Below are positions 46,420-60,723 of a stretch of DNA of 64,000 bases, in pieces (position 1 is the first letter of the stretch; the number at the start of each line of letters is the position of its first letter). Under the pieces are notes generated by a model that made no database searches, had not been told where the DNA came from, and saw only the letters and a program-made list of their open reading frames with translations. Source of the DNA: Methylovirgula sp963708155. Lineage in GTDB: Bacteria; Pseudomonadota; Alphaproteobacteria; Rhizobiales; Beijerinckiaceae. The stretch spans positions 2,356,001 through 2,420,000 of the forward strand of contig OY970183.1 of assembly GCA_963708155.1 (NCBI GenBank), in the 5' to 3' direction. The translations under genes and the position numbers were made by a program.

Positions 46420-47218
46420 ATGACCGCCGTCGACCTTACCGCTTTCATCGAAAAGCTCGCCGATCTCGCCGGGCAGACCATCCTGCCATTCTTCCGGACC
46501 GCGATCGGGGCGGAAGACAAAAGCGGCGGCTCGGTTTTCGATCCGGTTACGGAGGCGGACCGCGCGGCCGAAGTCGCCATGCGGCGGCTTATCCGCGAAA
46601 CCTTTGGGCATCACGGCATCATTGGCGAGGAATTCGGCAGCGAGCGTGAAGATGCCGAATATGTCTGGGTTCTCGATCCGATCGATGGCACGAAGAGCTT
46701 TATCTCCGGCTTCCCGACCTGGGGAACATTGATCGGCTTGGTGCATCAAGGGCCGGCCGATCTATGGCGCGATGGCGCAGCCGTTCACGCGCGAATATTT
46801 CTTCGGCGACGGCAAGATCGCGACCTGGCGCGGCCCAGGGCGCGACCATGCGCTGACGCAACGCCGCCTCTATGTGCGCGCCTGCGCGCAGCTTTCGCAG
46901 GCGACCTTGCTGACGACCTCGCCGCTGCTCTATCCGCCGGCGCAACTCGCCAAGTTTCGTCGTGTCGAGCAGCAGGTGCGGCTGTCGCGCTACGGCTATG
47001 ATTGCTATGCCTTCGCCATGCTCGCCGCCGGTCATGTCGATTGCGTTATGGAAGCCGGCGTCAAAGGCTATGACATCGCGCCGCTCATTCCGATTATCGA
47101 GGGGGCAGGCGGTATCGTCACCACCTGGACGGGCGAAAGCGCTGCTTCGGGCGGAGACGTCATCGCCGCGGGCGACAAGCGCCTGCACGAAGCCGTGCTC
47201 GCGCTTCTGGCCGATTAG
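46420..47218 (+). CDS. hisN: inositol-monophosphatase family protein, probable histidinol-phosphatase; one frameshift
   Basis: About 265 residues after repair. The metal-binding motifs are GEEFGSE and WVLDPIDGTKSFISG, with the second half (REYFFGDGKIATWRG, then YDCYAFAMLAAGHVDCVMEAGVKGYDIAPLIPIIEGAGG) one frame over; deleting a surplus C near 46751 joins them. The KSFISGFP variant after DGT, and GYDIAP instead of the usual WDIAA, are typical of the HisN-type histidinol-phosphatase of Alphaproteobacteria and Actinobacteria, the penultimate step of histidine synthesis. The start at 46420 is preceded by GAGG; an ATG at 46390 is possible. Its 3' end overlaps the convergent hydrolase frame. Confidence 0.85.
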
Positions 47219-48248
47219 CGCCCGTTTCTAGGCTCGCGCCATACGCTGCCGCGCCCAGAAGCGCGCGCCGCCGCTGCGGCGGGGCCGCGCGCAGCGTTCG
47301 CGCCAGTTCGTCATCGGCGCCGGGCACGAAGGCGTCGAAGGCTGCCCAGAACTGGCTGCGGAACACGTCCCGCTCCATCAGCAGGTCGTGCCGGGCCTGG
47401 GGCAGGGTGATGAAATGCCCGGCTTTCAGGCGGCTGGAAAAAGCTTCGATCGCCGCAGTCGCAACGATCCGGTCGTCGCCCGCGGCGATGATCAGCATCG
47501 GCGTCAGCGTACGGCGCGCATAATCGGGATTTTCGAATTGCCGCATCAGTCGCAAAGCGGCGTTCGACCAACTTACCGTCGGGCTGCCGACCAGGAGTTG
47601 CGGCGCGGCTTCGAGTATCGCGACCGTGCGGTCGTGCCGCTGTTCGTCCGAGGTCAGTACATCCCGCGCGAATGGCCGCAGGAAGATCGAGCGGCCGCTG
47701 CCGCCGGGAATATAGGCGCCCCCGAGGCCGATAATATCGAGCCCTTCAATGAAGAGCCGCGCGCCGGTCTTGAACCGCAACTGGTAGAGATCGATCATCG
47801 GCGAGGTCAGGACGAGCCGGGTGAAGGGTGAGCGGCCGGCGTGCGCCTGCGCGATCAGCACCGCGGCGCCCATGCTGTGGCCGAGCGCGAACCAGGGCTT
47901 GGGACAAAAGGGTTCGAGGATCTGCTCGCGCACGGCGATGAGATCGCGCTCGTAAATCTCGAAATCGTCGATATGGCCTTTTCGGGAATTGCGGAGCTGG
48001 CGCTCCGAAAGCCCCTGGCCGCGCCAGTCGAGGGCGACGACGGCGAAGCCGCGCGCCAGCAACTCGGCGATCGTCTCGAAATAACGCTCGATGAATTCGG
48101 CCCGGCCGGTCAGGATCGCCACCGTACCGCGCTGCTTCAGCCTGCCTTCCCAACGCGCCGCGCGCAGACTGACGCCGTCCTGCGTCGTCAGCGAAATCAC
48201 CGTCGCGCCCTCGGGCACGGGATTGGCCGGGATGCTGATCAGGCCCAA
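47160..48248 (-). CDS. alpha/beta hydrolase, lysophospholipase type
   Basis: A 362-residue serine hydrolase of the PldB/monoacylglycerol lipase group. The nucleophile elbow is LGHSMGAAV, the oxyanion region VALDWRGQGLS, and the late segments MLIIAAGDDRIV and LPQARHDLLMERD supply the acidic residue and histidine. It would release fatty acids from lysophospholipids or monoglycerides. The start is a TTG at 48248 with GAGG at fair spacing; no ATG fits. The tail after VPGADDELARTLR is basic and overlaps the hisN end by 59 bases, so the last 25 or so residues may reflect another frame error. Confidence 0.82.
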   Translation of the reverse strand: MGLISIPANPVPEGATVISLTTQDGVSLRAARWEGRLKQRGTVAILTGRAEFIERYFETIAELLARGFAVVALDWRGQGLSERQLRNSRKGHIDDFEIYERDLIAVREQILEPFCPKPWFALGHSMGAAVLIAQAHAGRSPFTRLVLTSPMIDLYQLRFKTGARLFIEGLDIIGLGGAYIPGGSGRSIFLRPFARDVLTSDEQRHDRTVAILEAAPQLLVGSPTVSWSNAALRLMRQFENPDYARRTLTPMLIIAAGDDRIVATAAIEAFSSRLKAGHFITLPQARHDLLMERDVFRSQFWAAFDAFVPGADDELARTLRAAPPQRRRALLGAAAYGASLETGANRPEARARLRAGACRPRR

Positions 48249-48436
48249 GTCGGAAGCCTCGCCCTTGCTGGTTTTGGCGCCGCAAGCGGCCGCGCGAATC
48301 TTGCTGGAAATCCTCTTGCAACGGTCGGAACCGTTACCACATCAAAGATGCGCGGGCCACTTGGACGCGCGGAAAACGGGTTGCAGTCAGGGCCTTAGGC
48401 CGGCTGTGCCTGCTCGCTTTTTTGAGGAGAACTGGA

Positions 48437-48913
48437 ATGCGCCAACTAGACCTTACCCCGCTATATCGGTCGACCATCGGCTTCGACCGTCTGTTCAATC
48501 TTGTCGATCAAGCCGCGGGCTTCGAGGCGGCGCCGACTTATCCGCCCTATAATATCGAGCGGACCGGCGAAGACTCCTATCGCATCACCGTCGCCGTCGC
48601 CGGATTTACCGAAAATGAGCTTTCGGTCGAAAGCCGCGAAAACAGCGTGCTCATCCGTGGCTCGAAAGAGGCGCACGTCGAGAGCAGCGAAGCGAAATCG
48701 GAAGTGCTTTATCAGGGCATCGCGGCCCGCGCGTTCGAGCGCCGCTTCCAGCTTGCCGACCATGTCTACGTAAAGGGCGCAAGCCTCGAGAACGGCTTGC
48801 TGCACGTCGATCTCGTCCGCGAACTGCCGGAGGCGCAGAAGCCCCGTCAGGTTCCGATCGGCAAGACCACGCCGAAAGTCGTCGGGAGCGAGACGGCGGC
48901 CAAGGCTGCGTAA
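48437..48913 (+). CDS. small heat shock protein, Hsp20/IbpA type
   Basis: A 158-residue alpha-crystallin-domain chaperone that binds unfolding proteins. MRQLDLTPLYRSTIGFDRLFNLVDQA is the class A rhizobial Hsp20 N-terminus; YNIERTGEDSYRITVAVAGFTENELSVESREN and FERRFQLADHVYVKGASLENGLLHVDLVREL form the crystallin fold. GAGGAGA at 48424-48430 supports the ATG at 48437; an ATG 15 bases upstream is less likely. I see no ROSE-type thermosensor hairpin in the short leader, though only the bases after the upstream - strand gene were considered. A UUCG-loop terminator follows. Confidence 0.93.
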   Translation: MRQLDLTPLYRSTIGFDRLFNLVDQAAGFEAAPTYPPYNIERTGEDSYRITVAVAGFTENELSVESRENSVLIRGSKEAHVESSEAKSEVLYQGIAARAFERRFQLADHVYVKGASLENGLLHVDLVRELPEAQKPRQVPIGKTTPKVVGSETAAKAA

Positions 48914-48955
48914 CGTAAAAGGCCGCGGTAACACGACACCGTCGCAAGCTTCGCG

Positions 48956-48980
48956 AAAGGGCGCCTTCGGGCGCCCTTTT
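48956..48980. terminator. UUCG tetraloop terminator shared by convergent genes
   Basis: AAAGGGCGCC (48956-48965), TTCG, GGCGCCCTTT (48970-48979), then another T. A perfect ten-base stem with an extra-stable tetraloop and T or A runs on both sides; it serves hsp20 on the + strand and overlaps the stop of the - strand secreted protein gene. Confidence 0.88.
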
Positions 48981-49466
48981 AATGTCCGCTGGCTTCGTTG
49001 GGCGTGTGGCTCGGGGCGGAAACGGTCGCGGGGGCGCTAGTGGCAGCAGGCTTTGCCGCGGCGACCTTTTTCTTGCGCGGCGGCAATTGCGTGTTTTGGA
49101 TGAGATGACCGGTTTCGGCGTCGAAGACCAGGCGATGCAACGTGCCGTTCGGGTCGGCGGCTTCGGCGAGATAGATCTCATCTTTCTTCCGTGGCTTGGC
49201 AACAAGATGAAGACCAAGCTTGGCGACATGCCGGCGCACTTCGACGACGCTGACGCCGCGCGGCTCGGAATAGTCGCCGTCATCAGGCGGATAATCGCCG
49301 CGGTAATTCGGATTGGCCCAAGGCGGTAGCCACCATTGGGCTGCGGCTGGCGTCACTGCCGATGCGAGCGAAAGGGCAGGAATGCGCCAAGCGTGGCAGC
49401 CACGGCCAAGCGTCGTCCCGGCCTGTAGCGGAAGCGAACCGTGGCTGTCGCGTCTGGGCCAGACAT
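48979..49466 (-). CDS. secreted protein of unknown function, probable frameshift near its start
   Basis: The mature part is clear: ALSLASAVTPAAAQWW looks like the end of a signal peptide, followed by DYSEPRGVSVVEVRRHVAKLGLHLVAKPRKKDEIYLAEAADPNGTLHRLVFDAETGHLIQNTQL, a compact PepSY-like alpha-beta segment, then a Lys/Ala/Pro tail. The signal-peptide start is in a different frame: an ATG at 49466 (MSGPDATATVRFRYRPGRRLAVAATLGA) joined by a shift near 49378 would make a normal precursor of about 160 residues. Small exported proteins of this type are common in Rhizobiales without known function. Confidence 0.6.
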
Positions 49467-49665
49467 CATCCCTCCGTTCGGTCATTCCGCCGCTCAGCCT
49501 CTACAAAAATTCCGGCAAAAAGCCGGGTGGATTGCGGCGGCGGCGGGGCTTAACTTCAGGGGTCGGCAGACAGTGATTTTTGGCGTGGCGAACGCCGTGC
49601 CCATGACGGCAACCCGGACTCCATTGACCGCTCTTTGCAAAGCTCAAGCACCTAAAGAGGGCTGG

Positions 49666-50106
49666 CTAGCCACCTTCAAGGCGCTTGGCCGCTGGCTCGG
49701 CAAAGGTGATGAGCTTGTGGCCGAAATAATTGATTACCGCTCCAACCGCGATCGCGAATCCGTGGCCGATCGCCTCCGCCGGACCCTGGTCGAGGCCACC
49801 GCCCGCGAAGGCCTGCGCGAGAAGCGGCGCGAGGGCAACGACGGCAACGCCCCCAGCGATGTTGACGGCGATGAAGCGGCCGATCTGGTTCGCCAGCGGC
49901 GTCGTCGTGCCCGGAAAGACCCAGCGGCTGTAAAGCACGAAGCCGGCCACCATGCCGATCATATAGGCGAGGGCGACGGCAGCGGTGAATGGCAGAACGG
50001 TCGAGAGCGGGAAACGGACGAGCCAATTGATGGCCGTCGCCAGACCGCCGGCGACGAGGAATTTTACGGCGTCGGGAGGCAGGCGGGGAAAGGCGGGTTG
50101 GTCCAC
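49666..50106 (-). CDS. GtrA-family four-helix membrane protein
   Basis: A 146-residue protein with four membrane helices: AVKFLVAGGLATAINWLVRF, TAAVALAYMIGMVAGFVLYSRWVF, IGRFIAVNIAGGVAVVALAPLLAQ and GFAIAVGAVINYFGHKLITF. The order, including FLVAGG and the final NYFGHKLITF, fits the GtrA/DPMS accessory family, thought to flip or anchor polyprenyl-linked sugars. The GTG at 50106 gives the expected N-terminus. It is not beside a glycosyltransferase, the commonest neighbour, but the organism's sphingolipid locus in this window does carry one. Confidence 0.85.
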   Translation of the reverse strand: MDQPAFPRLPPDAVKFLVAGGLATAINWLVRFPLSTVLPFTAAVALAYMIGMVAGFVLYSRWVFPGTTTPLANQIGRFIAVNIAGGVAVVALAPLLAQAFAGGGLDQGPAEAIGHGFAIAVGAVINYFGHKLITFAEPAAKRLEGG

Positions 50107-50460
50107 GATGTCGATCCGGTTGAACTTCGCCAGTCTAGGGGAAATCGGTTACGAGGGTCTTGCGGCAGGAAGGTGTTCTCCGGCGCGCCGGAACCGAAAT
50201 CGGAAGCAAGGAAGGTTCCTTTCGTCGGACGGTATAATCGGACGGCATAAACGGTGCGATATTTTGCTCTAAGAGCCAAAGTGTGCTTGTGTTTTTGCCC
50301 TAAATTTGAAACAGTCCGCCTGCGTCGATAGGACAGCCTTGTTGACCTTTCGGAGTGCTGGCACGTTTCCAGCATTTTCGACCAGGAAGGGGCGGTCGGG
50401 ACGCCGGGCCTTCTCAGAAATTGGGCGAATATAACCCTGCTTGGGTTTTGGGGACGGAGC
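50107..50460. other. gltB upstream region
   Basis: About 350 bases without a supported gene. It must carry the gltBD promoter and the promoter of the - strand GtrA gene. The only structure I see is TGCTGG (50356-50361) and CCAGCA (50369-50374) followed by TTTTCG, which could act as an attenuator or weak terminator 85 bases before gltB. I looked for a sigma-54 site around TGGCACG at 50359 and did not find the matching -12 TTGC. Confidence 0.45.
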
Positions 50461-55203
<4,743 letters not shown>

Positions 55204-55268
55204 ACGTCAAGAAACGCGCAGATTATCGATTTCGCCGGCCGGCGGGCTGGCGCGTGATTGGGGTTGAT

Positions 55269-56687
55269 ATGGGCAAGGTCACGGGCTTCCTTGAAATCGA
55301 CCGGCGGGACCGGCGCTATGCGCCGGCCTCCGACCGCATTCGCAATTATAAGGAATTCGTGATCCCGCTCTCGGAGGAGGCGACGCGGGATCAGGCCGCG
55401 CGCTGCATGAATTGCGGCATCCCCTATTGTCACAACGGCTGTCCGGTCAACAATCAGATCCCCGACTGGAACGATCTCGTCTATCATTCGGATTGGGAAG
55501 AGGCGGCGCGCAATCTCCACTCGACCAACAATTTCCCGGAGTTCACCGGCCGCGTTTGTCCGGCGCCGTGTGAAGCCTCCTGCACGCTGAATCTCAGCGA
55601 CAGCCCGGTGACGATCAAGACGATCGAATGCGCGATCGTAGATCGCGCTTTCGCCAACGGCTGGATCAAGCCGGAGCCGGCCGAGCGGCGCACCGGCAAG
55701 AAGATCGGTATCATCGGCTCAGGCCCCGCGGGGCTTGCTGCCGCGCAGCAGCTTGCCCGCGTCGGACACGATGTTCATGTGTTCGAAAAGAATCTGAAGC
55801 CCGGCGGCTTGCTGCGTTACGGCATCCCCGACTTCAAGATGGAAAAGCATCTGATCGACCGCCGCGTCCAGCAGATGGAAGCCGAAGGCGTCAATTTTCA
55901 TGGCGGCGTTAATGTTGGCGTCGATCTCGATCCGGTGCGTTTGCTCGAAGATTGCGACGCGGTGATCCTCGCTGGCGGGGCCGAGAAGCCACGCAGCCTG
56001 CCGATCCCCGGAAGCGATCTGGCGGGCGTCCATTTCGCCATGGATTTCCTGCCGCAGCAGAACCGTCGCGTCAGCCGCGAACCGTCGCACACCAATCAGC
56101 CGATCCTTGCGGCCGGCAAGCGCGTCGTGGTCATCGGCGGCGGCGATACGGGCTCTGACTGCATCGGCACATCCATCCGCCAGGGCGCCGTGAGCGTCAC
56201 GCAGCTCGAAATCATGCCCATGCCGCCGGAGAAGGAGAACAAGCTTCTCACCTGGCCGGACTGGCCGTTGAAACTGCGAACCTCATCGAGCCATGAGGAA
56301 GGCGCCAAGCGCGACTTCGCTGTGATGACGAAGGAATTCCGCGGCGAGAATGGCGCGGTCAAGCACCTCGTCTGCGTCCGTCTCGACGATAAGATGAAGG
56401 AGATCCCCGGCAGCACGTTCACGATCGACGCCGATCTGGTGCTGTTGGCGATGGGCTTCGTCTCGCCGATCTACGAAGGCCTTTTGGAGAAGCTCGGCGT
56501 CAAGCTCGATGCGCGCGGCAATGTCGCGGCCAATGTGCAGGATTACAAATCCTCGCTCGACAAGGTCTTCGCCTGCGGCGACATGCGCCGCGGCCAATCG
56601 CTCGTCGTCTGGGCGATCCGCGAAGGCCGCCAGGCGGCGCGCGCCGTCGATGAATTTCTGATGGGCGAAAGCGTGCTGCCGCGCTGA
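55269..56687 (+). CDS. gltD: glutamate synthase small subunit
   Basis: A 472-residue flavoprotein that passes electrons from NADPH to GltB. Two iron-sulfur cysteine sets (CMNCGIPYCHNGCPV and CPAPCEASC) lie near residues 45 and 100, the FAD motif IIGSGPAGLAAAQQLARVGH near 150, and the NADPH-binding VVVIGGGDTGSDCIGTSIRQGA near 295; the closing VFACGDMRRGQSLVVWAIREGRQAA is standard. The ATG at 55269 is preceded by GGGGTTG. It starts 65 bases after gltB and forms an operon with it for ammonium assimilation. Confidence 0.96.
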   Translation: MGKVTGFLEIDRRDRRYAPASDRIRNYKEFVIPLSEEATRDQAARCMNCGIPYCHNGCPVNNQIPDWNDLVYHSDWEEAARNLHSTNNFPEFTGRVCPAPCEASCTLNLSDSPVTIKTIECAIVDRAFANGWIKPEPAERRTGKKIGIIGSGPAGLAAAQQLARVGHDVHVFEKNLKPGGLLRYGIPDFKMEKHLIDRRVQQMEAEGVNFHGGVNVGVDLDPVRLLEDCDAVILAGGAEKPRSLPIPGSDLAGVHFAMDFLPQQNRRVSREPSHTNQPILAAGKRVVVIGGGDTGSDCIGTSIRQGAVSVTQLEIMPMPPEKENKLLTWPDWPLKLRTSSSHEEGAKRDFAVMTKEFRGENGAVKHLVCVRLDDKMKEIPGSTFTIDADLVLLAMGFVSPIYEGLLEKLGVKLDARGNVAANVQDYKSSLDKVFACGDMRRGQSLVVWAIREGRQAARAVDEFLMGESVLPR

Positions 56688-56697
56688 GCGCTGGCGT

Positions 56698-58188
56698 CTA
56701 TCCGTTTGCCAGGTGGCTGTGCTTGCGGCTGTAAAAGAAATAGATCGCGAGCCCGATGACGAGCCAGACGCCAAGGCGCACCCAGGTGTCGACCGGCAGG
56801 CCGATCATCAAAAACAGCGACGCCAGAGCGCCGAGCGGACCGACGACGAAGACAACCGGCGTCTTGAATGGCCGTTCGATTTCGGGATGGCGGACGCGCA
56901 GCACCACCACGCCGAGGCAGACGATGACGAAGGCGCAGAGCGTGCCGATCGACACAAGTTCGCCGACAAGGCCGATCGGCGCAAGGCCGGCGAGGAGGCC
57001 TACGACGATGCCAGTCGCGATGGTTGTGATGTACGGCGTGCGGAATTTCGGATGCACGCGCGCCGCGAGCGGTGGCAGCAGGCCGTCCTTGGCCATCGTA
57101 TAGAAGATGCGCGACTGCGCCAGCAGCAGCACCAGCACAACCGAACTCAGGCCGAGGATCGCGCCGAATTTGACGAGCGGCGCAAAGACGCCGAAGCCGA
57201 TGTGATCGACACCGACGGCGATCGGGTCCGGCACGTTCAATTTGTCATAGGGGATGATGCCGGTGATGACGAGCCCGACGAGAACGTAAAGAATCGTGCA
57301 GAAGAACAGCGAGCCCAGAATCGAGCGCGGCATATCGCGCTGCGGATTGATCGCCTCCTGCGCCGCGGTCGAGATCGCATCGAAGCCAATATAGGAGAAG
57401 AAGACGACGCCGGCGCCGCGCAAGACGCCGCCCCAGCCGTAATGGCCCGGGCCCGCGCTCGGCGGAATGAAGGCGCCGTGCGGATTGCCGACCGTCACCC
57501 AATTCGAGGTCTTGAAGAAAAACGCGCCGACAATGATGAACAGGATAATGATCGTCAGCTTGATAGCCACAATGACATTGTTCACGGACGCCGAATCGCG
57601 GATGCCGATAACCAGCAGCGTGCTCATCAAGCCGATGACGAAGGCGGCGGGAAAGTTGAAGAGCGCGCCGGTGTGCGTCCAAAGTCCGCTTGCCGGATCG
57701 AAGGCAAAGGGCGCGCTTGCGTAGTTTGACGGGATGTGCAGGCCGATGTCGTTCAGAAAGCTCGTGACATAGCCCGACCAGCCGATGGCGACCGTCGTCG
57801 AGCCGAGCGCATATTCGAGGATCAGATCCCAGCCGATCATCCAGGCGATGAATTCGCCCATCGTTGCATAAGCATAAGTATAGGCGCTGCCGGCGACGGG
57901 CACGGTCGAGGCGAGTTCCGCATAGCAGAGGCCGGCGAGGGCGCAGGCAAAGCCCGAGAGAACGAAGGAAAGGGCGATCGCAGGCCCCGCATATTCCGCC
58001 GCCGCATGTCCGGTCAGCACGAAAATGCCGGCGCCGATGATGCCGCCGATGCCGAGCGCAATCAGGCTCGTCAGTGTGAGCGTGCGTTTCAGCGGCGGGC
58101 TGCCGTGGGCGACGATGCTCTGGACTTCCACGTTCGCGGCCTCGGCTTCGAGCACCGCGATCGGCTTGCAGGCAAAAAGGTCGGCCAT
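56698..58188 (-). CDS. APC family amino acid permease
   Basis: A 496-residue carrier with about fourteen hydrophobic helices, of the cationic amino acid transporter branch (YfnA-like). The first helix reads LIALGIGGIIGAGIFVLTGHAA, containing the GAGIF substrate-binding turn; FFSYIGFDAISTAAQEAINPQRDMPRSI is the characteristic helix 6-7 junction. It imports an amino acid with protons across the inner membrane; which one is unclear. It is convergent with gltD, with only ten bases between stops, and begins 18 bases before the mtnA stop region on the same strand. Confidence 0.9.
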   Translation of the reverse strand: MADLFACKPIAVLEAEAANVEVQSIVAHGSPPLKRTLTLTSLIALGIGGIIGAGIFVLTGHAAAEYAGPAIALSFVLSGFACALAGLCYAELASTVPVAGSAYTYAYATMGEFIAWMIGWDLILEYALGSTTVAIGWSGYVTSFLNDIGLHIPSNYASAPFAFDPASGLWTHTGALFNFPAAFVIGLMSTLLVIGIRDSASVNNVIVAIKLTIIILFIIVGAFFFKTSNWVTVGNPHGAFIPPSAGPGHYGWGGVLRGAGVVFFSYIGFDAISTAAQEAINPQRDMPRSILGSLFFCTILYVLVGLVITGIIPYDKLNVPDPIAVGVDHIGFGVFAPLVKFGAILGLSSVVLVLLLAQSRIFYTMAKDGLLPPLAARVHPKFRTPYITTIATGIVVGLLAGLAPIGLVGELVSIGTLCAFVIVCLGVVVLRVRHPEIERPFKTPVVFVVGPLGALASLFLMIGLPVDTWVRLGVWLVIGLAIYFFYSRKHSHLANG

Positions 58189-58205
58189 CGTCTCCCCCGG
58201 TTAAG

Positions 58206-59303
58206 TCATTCTACAAGCACAAGCCGTTCCGGGAAGGCGGTCGCAAGCGCCTCCCGTTGCGCGGCGATGATTCCGCGTTCGGTGATGAGGCCGCTGACGA
58301 GCCGCGCTGGTGTCACGTCGAAGGCCGGATTGGCCGCGGGGCTGCCTTCCGGCACGATGCGCACCGTCTCCAGCCTGCCATCGTCCGTCCGCCCGCGCAT
58401 GTGCGTCACCTCGCGCGCGCTGCGTTCCTCGATCGGAATGTCCCGCACGCCATCGAAAATCGCGAAATCGATGGAAGAGGAGGGCGCGGCGACATAAAAG
58501 GGCACGCCATTGTCCTTGGCCGCCAGCGCCTTCAGATAAGTGCCGATCTTATTGCAGACATCGCCTGTCGCGGTGGTGCGATCGGTGCCGACGATGACGA
58601 GATCGATGCCGCCGTGCTGCATGATATGGCCGCCGGCATTGTCGACGATCACCTGATGCGAGACGCCTTGCTGTCCCAGTTCCCAGGCGGTGAGCGAGGC
58701 GCCCTGATTGCGCGGCCGCGTCTCATCGACATAGACATGAACGTCGATCCCGGCTTCCTGCGCCTTGTAGATCGGCGACGTCGCGGTGCCCCAATCGACC
58801 GCGCAAAGCCAGCCGGCGTTGCAATGGGTCAATATGTTCACGCGGCCCTTGCGTTGGGCGATCTTGGCAATGAGCGCGAGGCCGTTGGCGCCGATCGCGT
58901 CGCAGATCGCGACATCGAGATCAGCGAGTTCGCCGGCCTTGACGAAGGCGGCGGCGGCGCGCTCTGCGACCGGCAGACCGAAAAGGTCCGCGCGCATCAC
59001 ATCCAGCGCCCAGGCAAGGTTAACGGCTGTCGGCCGTGTTGCCAGAAGTCTCGCGCTTGCCGCCGCGAGACCTGCATCGCTCGGGTCGTCGCGCAACGCG
59101 ATGGCCAAGCCATAGGCGGCGGTGACGCCGATCAGCGGCGCGCCACGCACCTTCATGTCCCTGATGGCGACTTCGAAATCGCCGAGTGTCGCGAGTTCGC
59201 AGATCACGAATTCGTGCGGCAGCCGAGTCTGATCGATGATCGTGACGCGGCGCTCGTCCGCCGCCGGCCAAATCGTGCGTAAGGGCTTGCCGTCAACGCG
59301 CAT
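58206..59303 (-). CDS. mtnA: S-methyl-5-thioribose-1-phosphate isomerase
   Basis: A 366-residue enzyme of the methionine salvage pathway, converting 5-methylthioribose-1-phosphate to the ribulose form. VRGAPLIGVTAAYGLAIAL, ILTHCNAGWLCAVDWGTA (catalytic cysteine), VYVDETRPRNQGASLTAWEL and LVIVGTDRTTATGDVCNKIGTYLKALAA (catalytic aspartate) are all intact, which separates it from eIF2B-like regulators. The ATG at 59303 gives the family N-terminus MRVDGKPLRTIW. mtnP, the usual partner, is not in the window. It may be cotranscribed with the permease downstream. Confidence 0.94.
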   Translation of the reverse strand: MRVDGKPLRTIWPAADERRVTIIDQTRLPHEFVICELATLGDFEVAIRDMKVRGAPLIGVTAAYGLAIALRDDPSDAGLAAASARLLATRPTAVNLAWALDVMRADLFGLPVAERAAAAFVKAGELADLDVAICDAIGANGLALIAKIAQRKGRVNILTHCNAGWLCAVDWGTATSPIYKAQEAGIDVHVYVDETRPRNQGASLTAWELGQQGVSHQVIVDNAGGHIMQHGGIDLVIVGTDRTTATGDVCNKIGTYLKALAAKDNGVPFYVAAPSSSIDFAIFDGVRDIPIEERSAREVTHMRGRTDDGRLETVRIVPEGSPAANPAFDVTPARLVSGLITERGIIAAQREALATAFPERLVLVE

Positions 59304-59520
59304 GCAACATCCTGAACGATTGAGGGTTTGAGAAAGAGGAGGCGGGTACGTAGCGGGATTATCGCGGGTGGTTGCCGGTGTGCCAAGCCGCACGTTGCTG
59401 TTGTGTAGTTTGCCCGAATCGCGCGAAGGCTGACGATGAAAAGCCGATTCTTCAACAAGCTTTTAACGAAATCCCGTGCAACTTCTTGACTGTGTTTAAT
59501 CTGCCGCCGGGTGGGACGCT

Positions 59521-60670
59521 ATGGACTCCTCTGCTGATCCGCAAGCTTTTGACGACACGAGTTCCGGGGACGCCGCGCGCGAGAAGGCGGCGGACGCCGC
59601 AGCCAGCGCGCCGGGCGAAAGCGGCACATCGCGCGCTATGACGCCTTTTGAGGCGAAAGCTATGGGTGAGCCGCCGCAAAAACCGGATGCGGCCAAGCCC
59701 GAGCCGCCACAAAGCGCGCCGGTGCCGAGTTCGGCGCTCGTCATCATGCCGCCCCAGAAGGGCAAAAAGGAAAGGTTCGACAGCTTCATCGCCGGCGAGC
59801 GTCCTGGCGGCGTACCGCGCGAGCGGCGCACATCCTTGCTCAGCTACCTGCTGCGCGCAGCGGCCGTTGTCCTGGTCGCCGGCGGCGCCTATGCCGCGGG
59901 CAGCCGCTATCTTTCCTGGCCGGGGTTGCCAACCTCCGGCCTGTCCAAGGTGGCTTTCTCGACGGTTTCGCCGGCGCCGCCTGCCGTTCCTCCGGCCGCT
60001 GGTCCCGCTGCCAGTGCGCCTGCTCTTGCCGTTGCTCCGGCTGCGCCGAAGGTTGCGCCAGAGGTCGGGCTTGCCGATCTGCGCCGCGAGAACCGGGCGC
60101 TGAGCGAGGAAGTCCATAAATTGCAACTGCGGCTCGCTGCCTTGCAGGCACAGACCCCCGACGACATCCACACCCTCAAAAAGACCATCGAGAGCCTGCA
60201 GGCGAGCCTGGATTCCCAGCAGACCGATTTCAAGGCGCAGATCGCGCAGCTCTCCGCCCGGCTCGACCGTTTGCATGAAGCCGCCCGTGTCAACACCGCG
60301 GCCAAGCCCGTGAACAATCGCGTCGATGCGAAATCCATCCAGGCGACGCTCGATCGTGTCGCCCGCGTCGAAGCCGAGAACGATGGCCCGACGGGCTCCA
60401 TCCCGTCCGAGGCGCCCCATGCCGAGCGGGCGCATTCCCTCGCGCTCGCGTCCGCCGAAGGCACGCACCATGCGCCGCAACTTCTGCAGGACTGGGTGGT
60501 GCGTGATGTCTATCGCGGCATCGCACTTGTCGAGGGTCCGCAAGGCGCCGTCGAGGTCATGCCCGGCGACGTTCTGCCAGGAGCAGGTACGGTGCGTGCG
60601 ATTCAACGTCGCGGCGATGGCTGGATCGTGGTCACGAGTTCGCGGCTTCGTCGACTACGACCACGACTGA
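59521..60670 (+). CDS. membrane-anchored coiled-coil protein with C-terminal beta domain, one frameshift
   Basis: About 382 residues after repair. A disordered acidic-proline-rich cytoplasmic part is followed by a membrane helix at about 108-126 (AAAVVLVAGGAYAAGSRYL), an Ala/Pro linker, long coiled-coil heptads (LRRENRALSEEVHKLQLRLAALQAQ, then LKKTIESLQASLDSQQTDF) and a beta-rich end LQDWVVRDVYRGIALVEGPQGAVEVMPGDVLPGAGTVRAIQRR. Removing a surplus T near 60641 yields the ending TSRGFVDYDHD and TGA at 60668-60670; without it the frame runs on into the deaminase gene. The function is unknown; similar proteins occur across Rhizobiales, and the protein at 43596-44261 has the same plan without the end domain. 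Confidence 0.8.
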
Positions 60671-60723
60671 GGTCAACGCAGAGCACTGCGCCTCCAAAGG
60701 GGCGGCTCCTTGAGGTGACTCTT

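Noticed and set aside
50356..50374. A possible sigma-54 promoter before gltB
   Set aside because: TGGCACG is present but the required GC at the -12 position is not; the sequence is better read as a small hairpin.
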